DNA from: Micromonospora inyonensis
Lineage (GTDB): Bacteria > Actinomycetota > Actinomycetes > Mycobacteriales > Micromonosporaceae
Direction of reading: 5' to 3'
Assembly (NCBI RefSeq): GCF_900091415.1
Contig: NZ_FMHU01000002.1
Span: 2,046,001 to 2,110,000 of the forward strand
DNA: 64,000 nt
The translations under genes were made by a program, and so were the position numbers. Position 1 is the first letter of the stretch; every line of letters begins with the position of its first letter. Shown in pieces: positions 1 to 6,870 of the stretch. The notes below the pieces were generated by a model. It saw nothing but the letters and a program-made list of their open reading frames with translations. It ran no database searches and was not told the DNA's origin.

Positions 1-253
1 TGTGCACCTCGCCCTTGAAGTGGACGTCGATGTCGTCCCAGCGGGCGAACTCGCGCTCCATCTGCTGGTAGATCTGCGGGTCAGCGTGCTCGATGCCGCC
101 GAGGGTCTCGTCGGAGAAGACCACACCGAACCCGAACGTGTCATCGGCCGCGTTCCGCTCCCAGACGGTGATCTCGTGCCCAGGGTCGAGCTGCTTCGCA
201 AGAGCTGCGAAGTACAGGCCGCCCGGCCCGCCGCCGATCACAGCGATCCGCAT
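1..253 (-). CDS. FAD-dependent aromatic-CoA hydroxylase, N-terminus only (salicylyl-CoA 5-hydroxylase-like)
   Basis: Only the first 84 codons lie in the window; the rest continues past base 1. The start ATG at 253 is preceded by GGAGGAACCCACC. The protein opens with a Rossmann FAD-binding motif (IAVIGGGPGGLYFA) followed by VWERN and a GFGVVFSDETL stretch. This pattern is known from salicylyl-CoA 5-hydroxylase and 2-aminobenzoyl-CoA monooxygenase flavoenzymes. The CoA ligase and thioesterase upstream on the same strand fit a pathway that activates an aromatic acid, hydroxylates the CoA ester and then hydrolyses it, for example salicylate to gentisate. The substrate is inferred from context; anthranilate is an alternative. 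Cytoplasmic. Confidence 0.72.
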   Translation of the reverse strand, partial: MRIAVIGGGPGGLYFAALAKQLDPGHEITVWERNAADDTFGFGVVFSDETLGGIEHADPQIYQQMEREFARWDDIDVHFKGEVH

Positions 254-326
254 GGTGGGTTCCTCCTGCATGAGGCGTGTGGTGGACAGATGCGAAGTAT
301 GTTGGGTGACTGCGTACATTGATTCT

Positions 327-338
327 TGACGAACGTCA
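327..338. promoter_or_regulatory. Perfect palindrome upstream of the hydroxylase gene, candidate operator
   Basis: TGACGAACGTCA is an inverted repeat with TGACG/CGTCA arms around two bases. It lies in the 101-bp gap between the thioesterase stop and the hydroxylase start, where a minus-strand promoter would sit. A related dyad, TGAC-N6-GTCA, sits inside the promoter of the ligase gene at 2431-2444. Shared regulation is inference; the arm spacing differs between the two. Confidence 0.3.
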
Positions 339-354
339 TGCATGGAGTGCAGTC

Positions 355-777
355 CTACGTACCGGGTTCGACGGACGGCATGAGAGCCGTTCTCACGGCG
401 TCGGGCCACGGGATGGCCTTCCCTGCCGCCGGGTCGATGTGGACCGCGGTCATCGACCCGTCAGCGGCGAGTTCGCCCGCACGGCGAACGTCGAATCGAA
501 GCGTGATGGATGTTCTTCCGAGCTCCGCGATTTCGATACGGACATCGACCCTGTCGCGGAACCACAGGCGTGCACGATGGTTCACCTCGAGATGGACCCG
601 AGGTATGACTCCGAACATGTTGGTGAGACCCACCTGCTCGTAGAGCTCCGCCTCAGCCGCTTCGATCCATCGAAGGATCGTGGAGTGGTGGTAGTGGCCG
701 GCAGCATCGGTGTCCGGCCACTCCACACGCCGCTCGATCTGCGCGCTGAGCACGGGATCGCCTCCGCTGCCGGTCAT
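355..777 (-). CDS. Hot-dog fold acyl-CoA thioesterase (4-hydroxybenzoyl-CoA thioesterase type)
   Basis: A 140-residue protein of normal single hot-dog length. The N-terminal RVEWPDTDAAGHYHHSTILRW carries the conserved Asp and His region typical of 4-hydroxybenzoyl-CoA thioesterase/YbgC-type enzymes. The start overlaps the stop of the upstream ligase by ATGA (774-777), so the two are translationally coupled. In context it probably releases the free aromatic acid (for example gentisate from gentisyl-CoA) after ring hydroxylation. Exact substrate is inference. Cytoplasmic. Confidence 0.75.
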   Translation of the reverse strand: MTGSGGDPVLSAQIERRVEWPDTDAAGHYHHSTILRWIEAAEAELYEQVGLTNMFGVIPRVHLEVNHRARLWFRDRVDVRIEIAELGRTSITLRFDVRRAGELAADGSMTAVHIDPAAGKAIPWPDAVRTALMPSVEPGT

Positions 778-2396
778 GCGAAGTCCTGGTAGAAGTCCCT
801 CAACTTGAAGCGCTGGAGCTTGCCGGTGGTGGTCTTCGGCAATTCGGGCGCGAACGCGATTCGCCGGGGGTACTTGTAGGGTGCGATCGTCTCCTTGACG
901 AAGTCCTGGAGCTCCTTCGTCATCGCATCGGACGGTTCCGCGCCCGGACGCAGGACGACGACTGCGGTGACCACCTGGCCGCGATCGTCGTCAGGCGTGC
1001 CGATCACACCGCACTCGACCACGTCAGGGTGAGCCACGAGCGCTTCTTCCACCTCGGCGCCGGCGATGTTGTAGCCCGAGGAAACGATCATGTCGTCGTT
1101 GCGGCCCTGGTACCAGAAGTATCCGTCCGCATCCCGGATGAACGTGTCACCCGTGATGTTCCAGCCGTTCTGCACGTACGTGGTCTGCCTGTCATCCGCG
1201 AGGTATCGGCAACCGGTCGGTCCCTTGACCGCCAGCCGGCCGGGCACCCCGTCCGGTGCCGGGTTTCCCTCGTCGTCGAGCACGTCGACGACGTATCCGG
1301 GGACCGGGAGCCCCGTAGCGCCCGGGCGGATGTTCTCGTCGGCCGCGGAGACGAAGATGTGGAGCATCTCAGTCGAGCCGATTCCGTTGATGAGCTTGAT
1401 CCCGGTCGCTCGTTCGATCTGCCGCCAAGTGGACTCCGGGAGATGCTCGCCCGCAGAGACCGCCCGGCGGAGCGAGGCGAGCTGTCCGACCTTTCCGCGC
1501 GCTATCATGGCCTTGTATGCGGTCGGTGCGGTGAAGCAGATCGAGACCTTGTGGTTGGCAATGTGGTCGGCCAGCTCTTCCGGTGTCGCCCGCTCGAGCA
1601 GCAGACTCGCGGCTCCGGCTCGGAGCGGGAAGATGACGAGGCCGCCCAGTCCGAAGGTGAAGGCCAGCGGCGGGGTACCGACGAAGACGTCGTTCTCGGT
1701 CGGCTTGACGACCTGGGCTGAGAACGTGTCCGCGATCGCGAGGACATCGCGGTGGAAATGCATCGTCGACTTGGGCCGGCCGGTGGTACCTGAGGTGAAT
1801 GCCAGCAGCGCTACGTCGTCCGCTGCGGTCTGCACCGCCTCGAACTCGGGGGTGACGTTCTTGATCGCCTCGGTCAGACCGCCGTCGCCGCCGTACTCGA
1901 CAAGCTCACGGAGCTTGGGGCCTGCGGGCATCTGGAGTTCGTCGACGAACCGGTAGTCGCAGAGCGCGAAGTTGGCCTCGCTGATCTCCGCGATGGTCGC
2001 CAGTTCGCCCGCGCGCAGCATCGTCATGGTGGTGACCACGACGCCGCCTGCCTTGATGACACCGAGCCAGCATGCGACGAGCCACGGGCTGTTCGGGCCG
2101 CGGAGCAGAACCCGGTTGCCCGGAGCGATCCCGTAGGTGGCGGTCAGGACCTTCGCGATCTTGTTCGACGTGTCCCGCAGTTGGCCATAGGTCCAGGTCT
2201 CACCGCCCGGCGTGAGGAGGCAGCGGCGGTCGTCGCCCAATCGGGACGCGACCGCGTCAACGAGCTCGACGGCACAGTTCAGGCGTACCGGATAGTTCAG
2301 CTCGGGCGCGTGCAGGAGGAAGTCTGGCCACTGGCTCTCAGGCGGCAGGTTCCGGCGACAGAAGTCGTCGACGTGGGCGGAGCGCGACAGCGGCAT
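774..2396 (-). CDS. Benzoate/salicylate-type aromatic acid-CoA ligase (AMP-forming)
   Basis: A 540-residue ANL-superfamily adenylate-forming enzyme. The P-loop-like motif LAFTSGTTGRPKSTMHFH lies near residue 200, the A5 region is NGIGSTEMLHIF, the A7 motif ITGDTF and hinge YQGRNDDMIVSSGYNI follow, and the C-terminal catalytic lysine sits in KTTTGKLQR. The SGYNIAGAEVEE and ATGIKLINGIGSTE segments resemble benzoate- and 2-aminobenzoate-CoA ligases. An in-frame ATG exists 33 bases upstream (2429), but ATG 2396 has GGAGG five bases ahead and is preferred. First gene of the catabolic transcription unit; it activates the aromatic acid with ATP and CoA. Confidence 0.85.
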   Translation of the reverse strand: MPLSRSAHVDDFCRRNLPPESQWPDFLLHAPELNYPVRLNCAVELVDAVASRLGDDRRCLLTPGGETWTYGQLRDTSNKIAKVLTATYGIAPGNRVLLRGPNSPWLVACWLGVIKAGGVVVTTMTMLRAGELATIAEISEANFALCDYRFVDELQMPAGPKLRELVEYGGDGGLTEAIKNVTPEFEAVQTAADDVALLAFTSGTTGRPKSTMHFHRDVLAIADTFSAQVVKPTENDVFVGTPPLAFTFGLGGLVIFPLRAGAASLLLERATPEELADHIANHKVSICFTAPTAYKAMIARGKVGQLASLRRAVSAGEHLPESTWRQIERATGIKLINGIGSTEMLHIFVSAADENIRPGATGLPVPGYVVDVLDDEGNPAPDGVPGRLAVKGPTGCRYLADDRQTTYVQNGWNITGDTFIRDADGYFWYQGRNDDMIVSSGYNIAGAEVEEALVAHPDVVECGVIGTPDDDRGQVVTAVVVLRPGAEPSDAMTKELQDFVKETIAPYKYPRRIAFAPELPKTTTGKLQRFKLRDFYQDFA

Positions 2397-2424
2397 CTCA
2401 ACCTCCAATTGGTCCTGCCCACTA

Positions 2425-2454
2425 AACATATGACTTGTTGGTCACGAGCGTCAA
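2425..2454 (-). promoter_or_regulatory. Sigma-70-type promoter of the catabolic genes with an operator-like dyad in the spacer
   Basis: Reading the minus strand, TTGACG (2449-2454) is followed by an 18-bp spacer and TATGTT (2425-2430), about 30 bases before the ligase start at 2396. The spacer holds the dyad TGAC-N6-GTCA (2431-2444), a usual position for repressor binding. Seen in sequence; the cognate regulator is not in the window. Confidence 0.5.
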
Positions 2455-2518
2455 GAGAACGCAATAGAAATTCAGAGACCGAAAGAGCGCGGCGACCCCG
2501 GCCCCGGCCCCGGCGCTG

Positions 2519-2734
2519 TTGTGCTATGTCCGGTTTGATCATGGTTTGCTGGATGCCGTAGGCGGCGAAGGTGTTGGCGCGGTCTTGCATGTCGCGGCGG
2601 GCGTAGGCCATGTTGGTGCGGCCGGCGAGGCGGAGAATGTTCAAGGCCATGTTGCGGGGCGCGTTGCCGGTGCGCAGCTGGGAGGCAGCTTCGTGCAACG
2701 CCACATCCCGAGTCCAATATGGATAATCCTCCAC
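2519..2734 (-). pseudogene. Transposase C-terminal remnant (ISAs1/IS4-like DDE family)
   Basis: The minus-strand frame encodes about 72 residues, including WTRDVALHEAASQLRTGNAP followed by ILRLAGRTNMA. This matches the conserved C-terminal end of ISAs1/H-repeat transposases as I recall it (WxRDVxxxEDxSQxRTGNxP then LRLAGxTN). The N-terminal catalytic part is missing and the frame reads on without a family-like end, so it is a fragment. It sits between the catabolic genes and an intact IS3 element, in keeping with repeated insertions here. The rest of 2400-2915 has no recognisable gene. Confidence 0.5.
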
Positions 2735-2915
2735 GACTCTCCGTCAGATCCTGCGTAATGTACCGTGATCGCCGAGATGCGCTTGCGGTTGCGGGCTGAC
2801 TCGGGCCAGGTTGACCGTGGCGGCAGTTTCCCCGGCCGGGTCGCGGCCCACTGCTTCACCCAGACCGTCCGCTGCCCGCACCCCGGGCAGCAACGTGCCG
2901 GCCGACAGGTCCCCT

Positions 2916-2945
2916 TGAGGTTCCCCCGATAGTGTGGAGGCCAGA
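2916..2945 (+). repeat. Left terminal inverted repeat of the IS3 element
   Basis: It starts TGAGGTTCCCCCG and shares the blocks TCCCC and GTGGAGG with the inverted right end. I count about 19 matches over 30 positions. Confidence 0.7.
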
Positions 2946-2958
2946 CCTAAGGGGATAG

Positions 2959-3261
2959 ATGGTCATGGCTGAAACGAGGAGACGGTTCGACCGGGAGTTC
3001 CGTGAGGGCGCCGTGCGGATCGTGCGGGAGACGGGTAAGCCGATCGCGCAGGTCGCTCGGGATCTGGGTATCAACAACGGCACTTTGGCGAACTGGGTGG
3101 CGCAGGAGCGTCGGGCTCGGGGCGAGGCCGCCGCGGGTGGTCTCGGTGAGGACGAACGCGCCGAGCTGGCCAGGCTGCGTAAGGAAAACGCTGAGCTGGC
3201 GATGGAGCGTGATGTCCTCAAGCGATCCGTGGTCCTGTGGGTCAAGGAGGCGACGAAGTGA
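2959..3261 (+). CDS. IS3-family transposase OrfA (helix-turn-helix)
   Basis: A 100-residue protein with an N-terminal helix-turn-helix (FREGAVRIVRETGKPIAQVA, then RDLGINNGTLANWV) followed by a leucine-rich segment (ELARLRKENAELAMERDVLK) that mediates multimerisation in this family. The start ATG 2959 has AAGGGG four bases upstream; ATG 2965 is the alternative. The stop overlaps the orfB start in GTGA (3258-3261). Confidence 0.9.
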   Translation: MVMAETRRRFDREFREGAVRIVRETGKPIAQVARDLGINNGTLANWVAQERRARGEAAAGGLGEDERAELARLRKENAELAMERDVLKRSVVLWVKEATK

Positions 3262-4148
3262 CCGTGGCCCGCTTCGTCGCCGCCCAGAGGACCGAGCATG
3301 CCGTGCCGCACGCGGTGACCTGCCGGGCGCTGGGGCTGTCGCAGTCGTGGTTCTACAAGTGGCGTGACCGGCGACCCACCGCACGGCAGGCCCGCCGCGA
3401 TGCCCTCGACGAGGCGATCCGGGCAGCGTTCGACGCCTCCGGCGGCACCTACGGCTCCCCGCGGGTGACCCAGGACCTGCACGCCGACGGGTGGCAGGTG
3501 TCGGTCAACACCGTCGCGGCCCGCATGGCGCGGCTGGGTCTGGCCGGACGCACCCCGCGCCGCCGACGCGCCCTCACCAAGCAGGGCAAACGGCCGGTGG
3601 CACCGGACCGGGTCCGGCGGCAGTTCACCGCCGTCGCACCGGACGTGTTGTGGTGCGGCGACATCACCGAGATCGTTACCGACGAGGGCAAGCTGTACCT
3701 GGCCACGGTGATCGATCTGCACTCCCGCCGGCTGCTCGGCTACGCCATGGGCGACCGGCACGACGCCGACCTGACCCAGGCCACCCTGAGCATGGCCGCC
3801 GCGACCCGCGGCGGCACCGTGGACGGAGTGATCTTCCACAGCGACCGCGGCAGCGAGTACACCGCCGCCGAATACGCCACCGCCTGCCGCCGGCTGGGTG
3901 TCCTGCAATCGATGGGCCGGGTCGGCTGCGCCCTGGACAACGCCGCCGCGGAGGCGTTCAACTCCACCATCAAGGTCGAGTACATCCACCGGCAGCGGTT
4001 CCGCACCCGCGCCGAAGCCCGACTCAAGATCGCCACCTGGATCGTCGATTTCTACAACACCCGCCGACGCCACAGCGCCTGCGATGGCATGTCACCCATC
4101 GACTACGAACGCTTCATCGCCCAAGCCCGCCTGGCTCAGGCAGCTTAA
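3258..4148 (+). CDS. IS3-family transposase OrfB (DDE integrase)
   Basis: A 296-residue protein with an HTH_21-type N-terminus (YGSPRVTQDL near residue 60) and a retroviral-type integrase core. The DDE residues are visible: D in WCGDITEI, D in IFHSDRGSEYTA and E in NAAAEAFNSTIK. The C-terminus ends with the usual YNTRRRHSACDGMSPIDYE. The GTG start at 3258 overlaps the orfA stop, which points to coupled initiation rather than the common A-rich -1 slippage site; no such slippery run is seen. Confidence 0.92.
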   Translation: MTVARFVAAQRTEHAVPHAVTCRALGLSQSWFYKWRDRRPTARQARRDALDEAIRAAFDASGGTYGSPRVTQDLHADGWQVSVNTVAARMARLGLAGRTPRRRRALTKQGKRPVAPDRVRRQFTAVAPDVLWCGDITEIVTDEGKLYLATVIDLHSRRLLGYAMGDRHDADLTQATLSMAAATRGGTVDGVIFHSDRGSEYTAAEYATACRRLGVLQSMGRVGCALDNAAAEAFNSTIKVEYIHRQRFRTRAEARLKIATWIVDFYNTRRRHSACDGMSPIDYERFIAQARLAQAA

Positions 4149-4178
4149 ACAGCCCTCCACGCTTCCAGGGGATTGACA
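4149..4178 (-). repeat. Right terminal inverted repeat of the IS3 element
   Basis: Read on the minus strand it starts TGTCAATCCCC and contains GTGGAGG, pairing with the left end. It directly follows the orfB stop. Confidence 0.7.
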
Positions 4179-4225
4179 GACGTCGGGTGTTGATCCGTCG
4201 CCAGCTGGCTTCGGCTCTCACTGTC

Positions 4226-4269
4226 CAGCCGTGTTGCTGTCATCGTTGCTGTCGACAGCAACACGGCTG
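4226..4269. terminator. Long hairpin downstream of the manganese exporter gene
   Basis: Perfect 16-bp arms CAGCCGTGTTGCTGTC (4226-4241) and their complement (4254-4269) flank a 12-base loop. It lies 36 bases beyond the stop of the minus-strand exporter gene and 48 bases from the IS right end. It has no T-tract, as is usual for terminators in this window. Confidence 0.55.
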
Positions 4270-4304
4270 ACTGCTTCGGTGTGACCGAGGCGCTCCCCGC
4301 GCCG

Positions 4305-4892
4305 TCAGGTGAGCTGGTCGACCGCGTCGAGGATCAGCCACAGACCGCAGATCGCGAAGAGGACCGCCGCGCCGTACTTGATGGTCCTCTCCGGCAGCCT
4401 GCGGCCGAGCATCCGGCCGACCAGGATGGCCAGTGCGTCGGCGGCCACCATGCCGATCGTCGAGCCGATCCAGGTGCCGAACCAGCCGTACTGGGTGGCC
4501 AGGGTGATGGTGGCGAGCATCGTCTTGTCGCCCAGTTCGGCGAGGAAGAACGCCACGCCGACGGCGAACACCGCCGACTTGGTGCTCCGTTCGGCCTTGC
4601 GCTTCTCCTCCTCGGTGAGAGTGTCCCCGCGCAGCGTCCAGGCGCCGAAGCCGAGGAAGGCGAGGCCGGCGACGAGCGAGATCCACCCGGTGGGCAGGGT
4701 CGCGCCGAGGCCGTAGCCGATGGCGACCGACACGAGGTGGACCACGGCGGTGGCGACGGTGATCCCGATCAGCACCGGGACCGTCCTGAACCGCGTGGCG
4801 AACGTCAGCGCCATGAGCTGGGACTTGTCCCCCAGCTCGGCAACGAAGATCACGCCGAAACTGACCGCCAGCGCGACGAGAAAGCCCTCCAT
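4305..4892 (-). CDS. GDT1/TMEM165 (UPF0016) family Mn2+ exporter
   Basis: A 195-residue membrane protein with six predicted hydrophobic segments in two homologous halves. Each half carries the family signature: VAELGDKSQLMALTFATR (about residue 18) and LAELGDKTMLATITLATQ (about residue 118). Members such as MneA and Gdt1 move Mn2+ (and Ca2+) out of the cytoplasm. The upstream leader folds as a yybP-ykoY Mn riboswitch, which strongly supports Mn export. The start ATG 4892 has AAGGA seven bases upstream. Confidence 0.88.
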   Translation of the reverse strand: MEGFLVALAVSFGVIFVAELGDKSQLMALTFATRFRTVPVLIGITVATAVVHLVSVAIGYGLGATLPTGWISLVAGLAFLGFGAWTLRGDTLTEEEKRKAERSTKSAVFAVGVAFFLAELGDKTMLATITLATQYGWFGTWIGSTIGMVAADALAILVGRMLGRRLPERTIKYGAAVLFAICGLWLILDAVDQLT

Positions 4893-4958
4893 GGGCGTCC
4901 TTCCGGATCAGGCCGGGAGGAGGAACAGGGGCGCCCTCGACCCGGCTGTTGACAGCCT

Positions 4959-5056
4959 GGTCGAAGGTCTCGCCCGCCCCGGTACGGGGCCGCGTGGCCG
5001 GATGCGGAACGCATCAGTGTGTCGACCACGACATTGCGGGCTACTCCCCTTCGCGG
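4959..5056 (-). promoter_or_regulatory. yybP-ykoY manganese riboswitch
   Basis: On the minus strand the leader of the exporter gene contains GCGAAGGGGAGTAGCC (5039-5054) and, about 65 bases later, GGCGAGACCTTCGACC (near 4958-4973). These are the two conserved internal-loop strands of the yybP-ykoY aptamer that form the Mn2+ site. The intervening segment forms the variable arm. About 65 bases of expression platform, including a GGCTGT-CA-ACAGCC hairpin, separate it from the start codon. Mn2+ binding should switch on the exporter; the mode is inferred. Confidence 0.85.
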
Positions 5057-5075
5057 CACCCAGCGTACCCGACCC

Positions 5076-5105
5076 GGGGCCGCCACCACCGGCGGGGGCG
5101 GCCCC
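5076..5105. terminator. Terminator hairpin after egtD
   Basis: Arms GGGGCCGCC (5076-5084) and GGCGGCCCC (5097-5105) pair around a 12-base loop, 14 bases beyond the egtD stop. It would separate the egt operon from the riboswitch-controlled exporter downstream. Confidence 0.6.
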
Positions 5106-5118
5106 GGGCAGCGGAAAC

Positions 5119-6084
5119 TCAGATCGCCCGGGCAAGGGTCAGCCCGAACAGGCCGTCCGGGTCGGTCCACAGCTCCTCGACGGTGAGACCGGCGGCGGCC
5201 AACTCGGTGGCGACACCTTCCGGGCGGAACTTCGCCGACACCTCGGTCCGCAGCTCCTCCCCCTCGGCGAAGTCGACGGTGAGATCGAGCACCCGGACCC
5301 GCATCGACCGTTGCGCCCGCAGGCGCATCTCGATCCACTCCCGTTCGGCGTCCCAGAGGGCCACGTGCCGGAACTCCTCGGGGACGAAATCGGCACCCAG
5401 TTCGCGGTTGACCACCCGTAGCACGTTGCGGTTGAACTCGGCGGTCACTCCGGCTGCGTCGTCGTAGGCGGGCAGGATGATCCCCGGGTCCTTGACCAGG
5501 TCGGTGCCGAGCAGCAGCCAGTCCCCGGTCTCCAGGGCAGCGCGCATCGCGGTCAGGAAGGCGGCCCGCTCGTCCGGCATCAGGTTGCCGATCGTGCCGC
5601 CGAGGAAGGCCACCAGCCGACGGCCGCCGGCGGGTAGCCGGTCCAGGTGGCGGGTGAAGTCCCCGACGATGCCGCGGACCCGCAGGCGGGGATAGTCGGC
5701 GGCGAGAGCGGCGGTGGACTGGCGCAGCGCGCTCACCGACACGTCCAGCGGGACGAAGGTGCCCAGGGTGCCCCGGCCGCTCAGCGCGTCGATCAGCAGC
5801 CGGGTCTTCTCCGACGAGCCGGAGCCCAGCTCGATCAGGGTCTTCGCCCCGGTCACCTCGGCGATCCGGGACGCGTGCCGCTGGATCACCGCCCGTTCCG
5901 CCCGGGTCGGGTAGTACTCCGGCAGCCGGGTGATCTCCTCGAACAGCTCGCTGCCCCGGGCATCGTAGAACCACTTCGGGGGCAACCATTTCTCCCCGGC
6001 GGTCAGGCCGACCCGGACGTCCTCGCGCAGGCTTCGGTCGAGGTCCCGCTCCTCCAGGTGGATCTCCAGTGGTTCGGCGCTCAT
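5119..6084 (-). CDS. egtD: L-histidine N-alpha-methyltransferase (ergothioneine synthesis)
   Basis: The 321-residue length is typical of EgtD. It transfers three methyl groups from SAM to histidine, giving hercynine. The SAM-binding motif LIELGSGSSEKTRLLIDAL lies near residue 85, preceded by WFYDARGSELFEEITRLPEY, which is strongly conserved in the family. The start ATG 6084 has GGGAAG upstream. Last gene of egtABCD, 39 bases after egtC. Cytoplasmic. Confidence 0.95.
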   Translation of the reverse strand: MSAEPLEIHLEERDLDRSLREDVRVGLTAGEKWLPPKWFYDARGSELFEEITRLPEYYPTRAERAVIQRHASRIAEVTGAKTLIELGSGSSEKTRLLIDALSGRGTLGTFVPLDVSVSALRQSTAALAADYPRLRVRGIVGDFTRHLDRLPAGGRRLVAFLGGTIGNLMPDERAAFLTAMRAALETGDWLLLGTDLVKDPGIILPAYDDAAGVTAEFNRNVLRVVNRELGADFVPEEFRHVALWDAEREWIEMRLRAQRSMRVRVLDLTVDFAEGEELRTEVSAKFRPEGVATELAAAGLTVEELWTDPDGLFGLTLARAI

Positions 6085-6123
6085 GAACTTCCCTTTCGTT
6101 GGTGAACGTCGCGTCGGCCGGCG

Positions 6124-6870
6124 CTACCCGCTGGCGAGCGGGGTCGTGCGCAGCCCGGCCGGGTCGGCCACCACCAGGTGACCGTCGGGAACCGGCCGCC
6201 AGGCCGGGTGGTCGTCGAGAGGTTCGGAGGCGAGCAGCACCGCGTCGCCGTCCACGCGGACCGACAGCGCGTGCCCGGCGGCGGTCGCCACCGCATCACG
6301 GCCGTCGGTGAGCAGCAGGTTCAGCCGGGACCCGGGAGCTGCCACGGTGACCGCCCGGACGGTGTCGGCGACCGCGTCGGCCGGGTCCGCGCCGCTACGC
6401 AGCCGGTCCCGGACCAGGGCCCAGAGCAGCGCCGCGTCGGAGGGCGCGTCCAGGGTGAGCAGGTCGCGGACCGGCAGGGCGGCGGCGAGGCCGGCCACCG
6501 TGTCCGGCCAGCCGCGCACCACGCCGTTGTGGCTGAACAGCCACCGACCCTCCCCGAACGGGGCGACGGCCCCGGCGTGCACCGGCATGCCCACCGTGGC
6601 GGAGCGGACGGCGGCCAGCGCCGCGCCGACGACCGTGGTGGTGGCCAGGCCGGGCAGCGCCGGGTCGCTCCAGATCGGTTGGGCGCTGCGGTAGCGGACC
6701 GGCTCACCGTCGTCCGGGTACCAGCCGACGCCGAAACCGTCGGCGTTGACCGTGCCGCCGCCACGCATGTCCGCAGGGGCCCAGGACTGCCGGACCAGCG
6801 AGTGCGGCGGATCGAACAGCAGCGCCCGCAGCGGCACCGGCGGCCCCAGGTAGGCCAGGTGCCGACACAT
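6124..6870 (-). CDS. egtC: Gamma-glutamyl hercynylcysteine sulfoxide amidohydrolase
   Basis: A 248-residue class II glutamine amidotransferase-type Ntn hydrolase. The start Met is followed by the nucleophile Cys (MCRHLAYLGPPV), and NADGFGVGWY and FSHNGVVRGW mark the glutamine-binding fold. It removes the gamma-glutamyl group from the EgtB product. The start overlaps the egtB stop by one base (6870). The gene position between egtB and egtD is the usual order. Confidence 0.94.
   Translation of the reverse strand: MCRHLAYLGPPVPLRALLFDPPHSLVRQSWAPADMRGGGTVNADGFGVGWYPDDGEPVRYRSAQPIWSDPALPGLATTTVVGAALAAVRSATVGMPVHAGAVAPFGEGRWLFSHNGVVRGWPDTVAGLAAALPVRDLLTLDAPSDAALLWALVRDRLRSGADPADAVADTVRAVTVAAPGSRLNLLLTDGRDAVATAAGHALSVRVDGDAVLLASEPLDDHPAWRPVPDGHLVVADPAGLRTTPLASG

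Larger units (their letters stand above)
2916..4178 (+). mobile_element. Complete IS3-family insertion sequence, 1263 bp
   Basis: The element begins with TG and ends with CA, has imperfect 30-bp terminal inverted repeats and contains orfA and orfB. The right inverted repeat starts directly after the orfB stop codon. Flanking triplets are CCT on the left and GAC on the right, so the usual 3-4 bp target duplication is absent. That suggests an old insertion or a later rearrangement at one end. Both transposase frames are open, so the element may be active. Confidence 0.85.

Noticed and set aside
2736..2915. Second transposase gene between the remnant and the IS3 element
   Set aside because: Short frames here show no convincing transposase motif in any reading; they may be eroded sequence but cannot be assigned.
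3100..3262. Programmed -1 frameshift between IS3 orfA and orfB
   Set aside because: No A-rich slippery heptamer is present near the overlap; the GTGA stop/start overlap explains expression of orfB.
4850..5989. Arg/Gly-rich open frame overlapping egtD and the riboswitch
   Set aside because: It runs out of frame through egtD on the same strand, with Arg/Gly/Pro-rich composition and no motifs; it also crosses the conserved aptamer.
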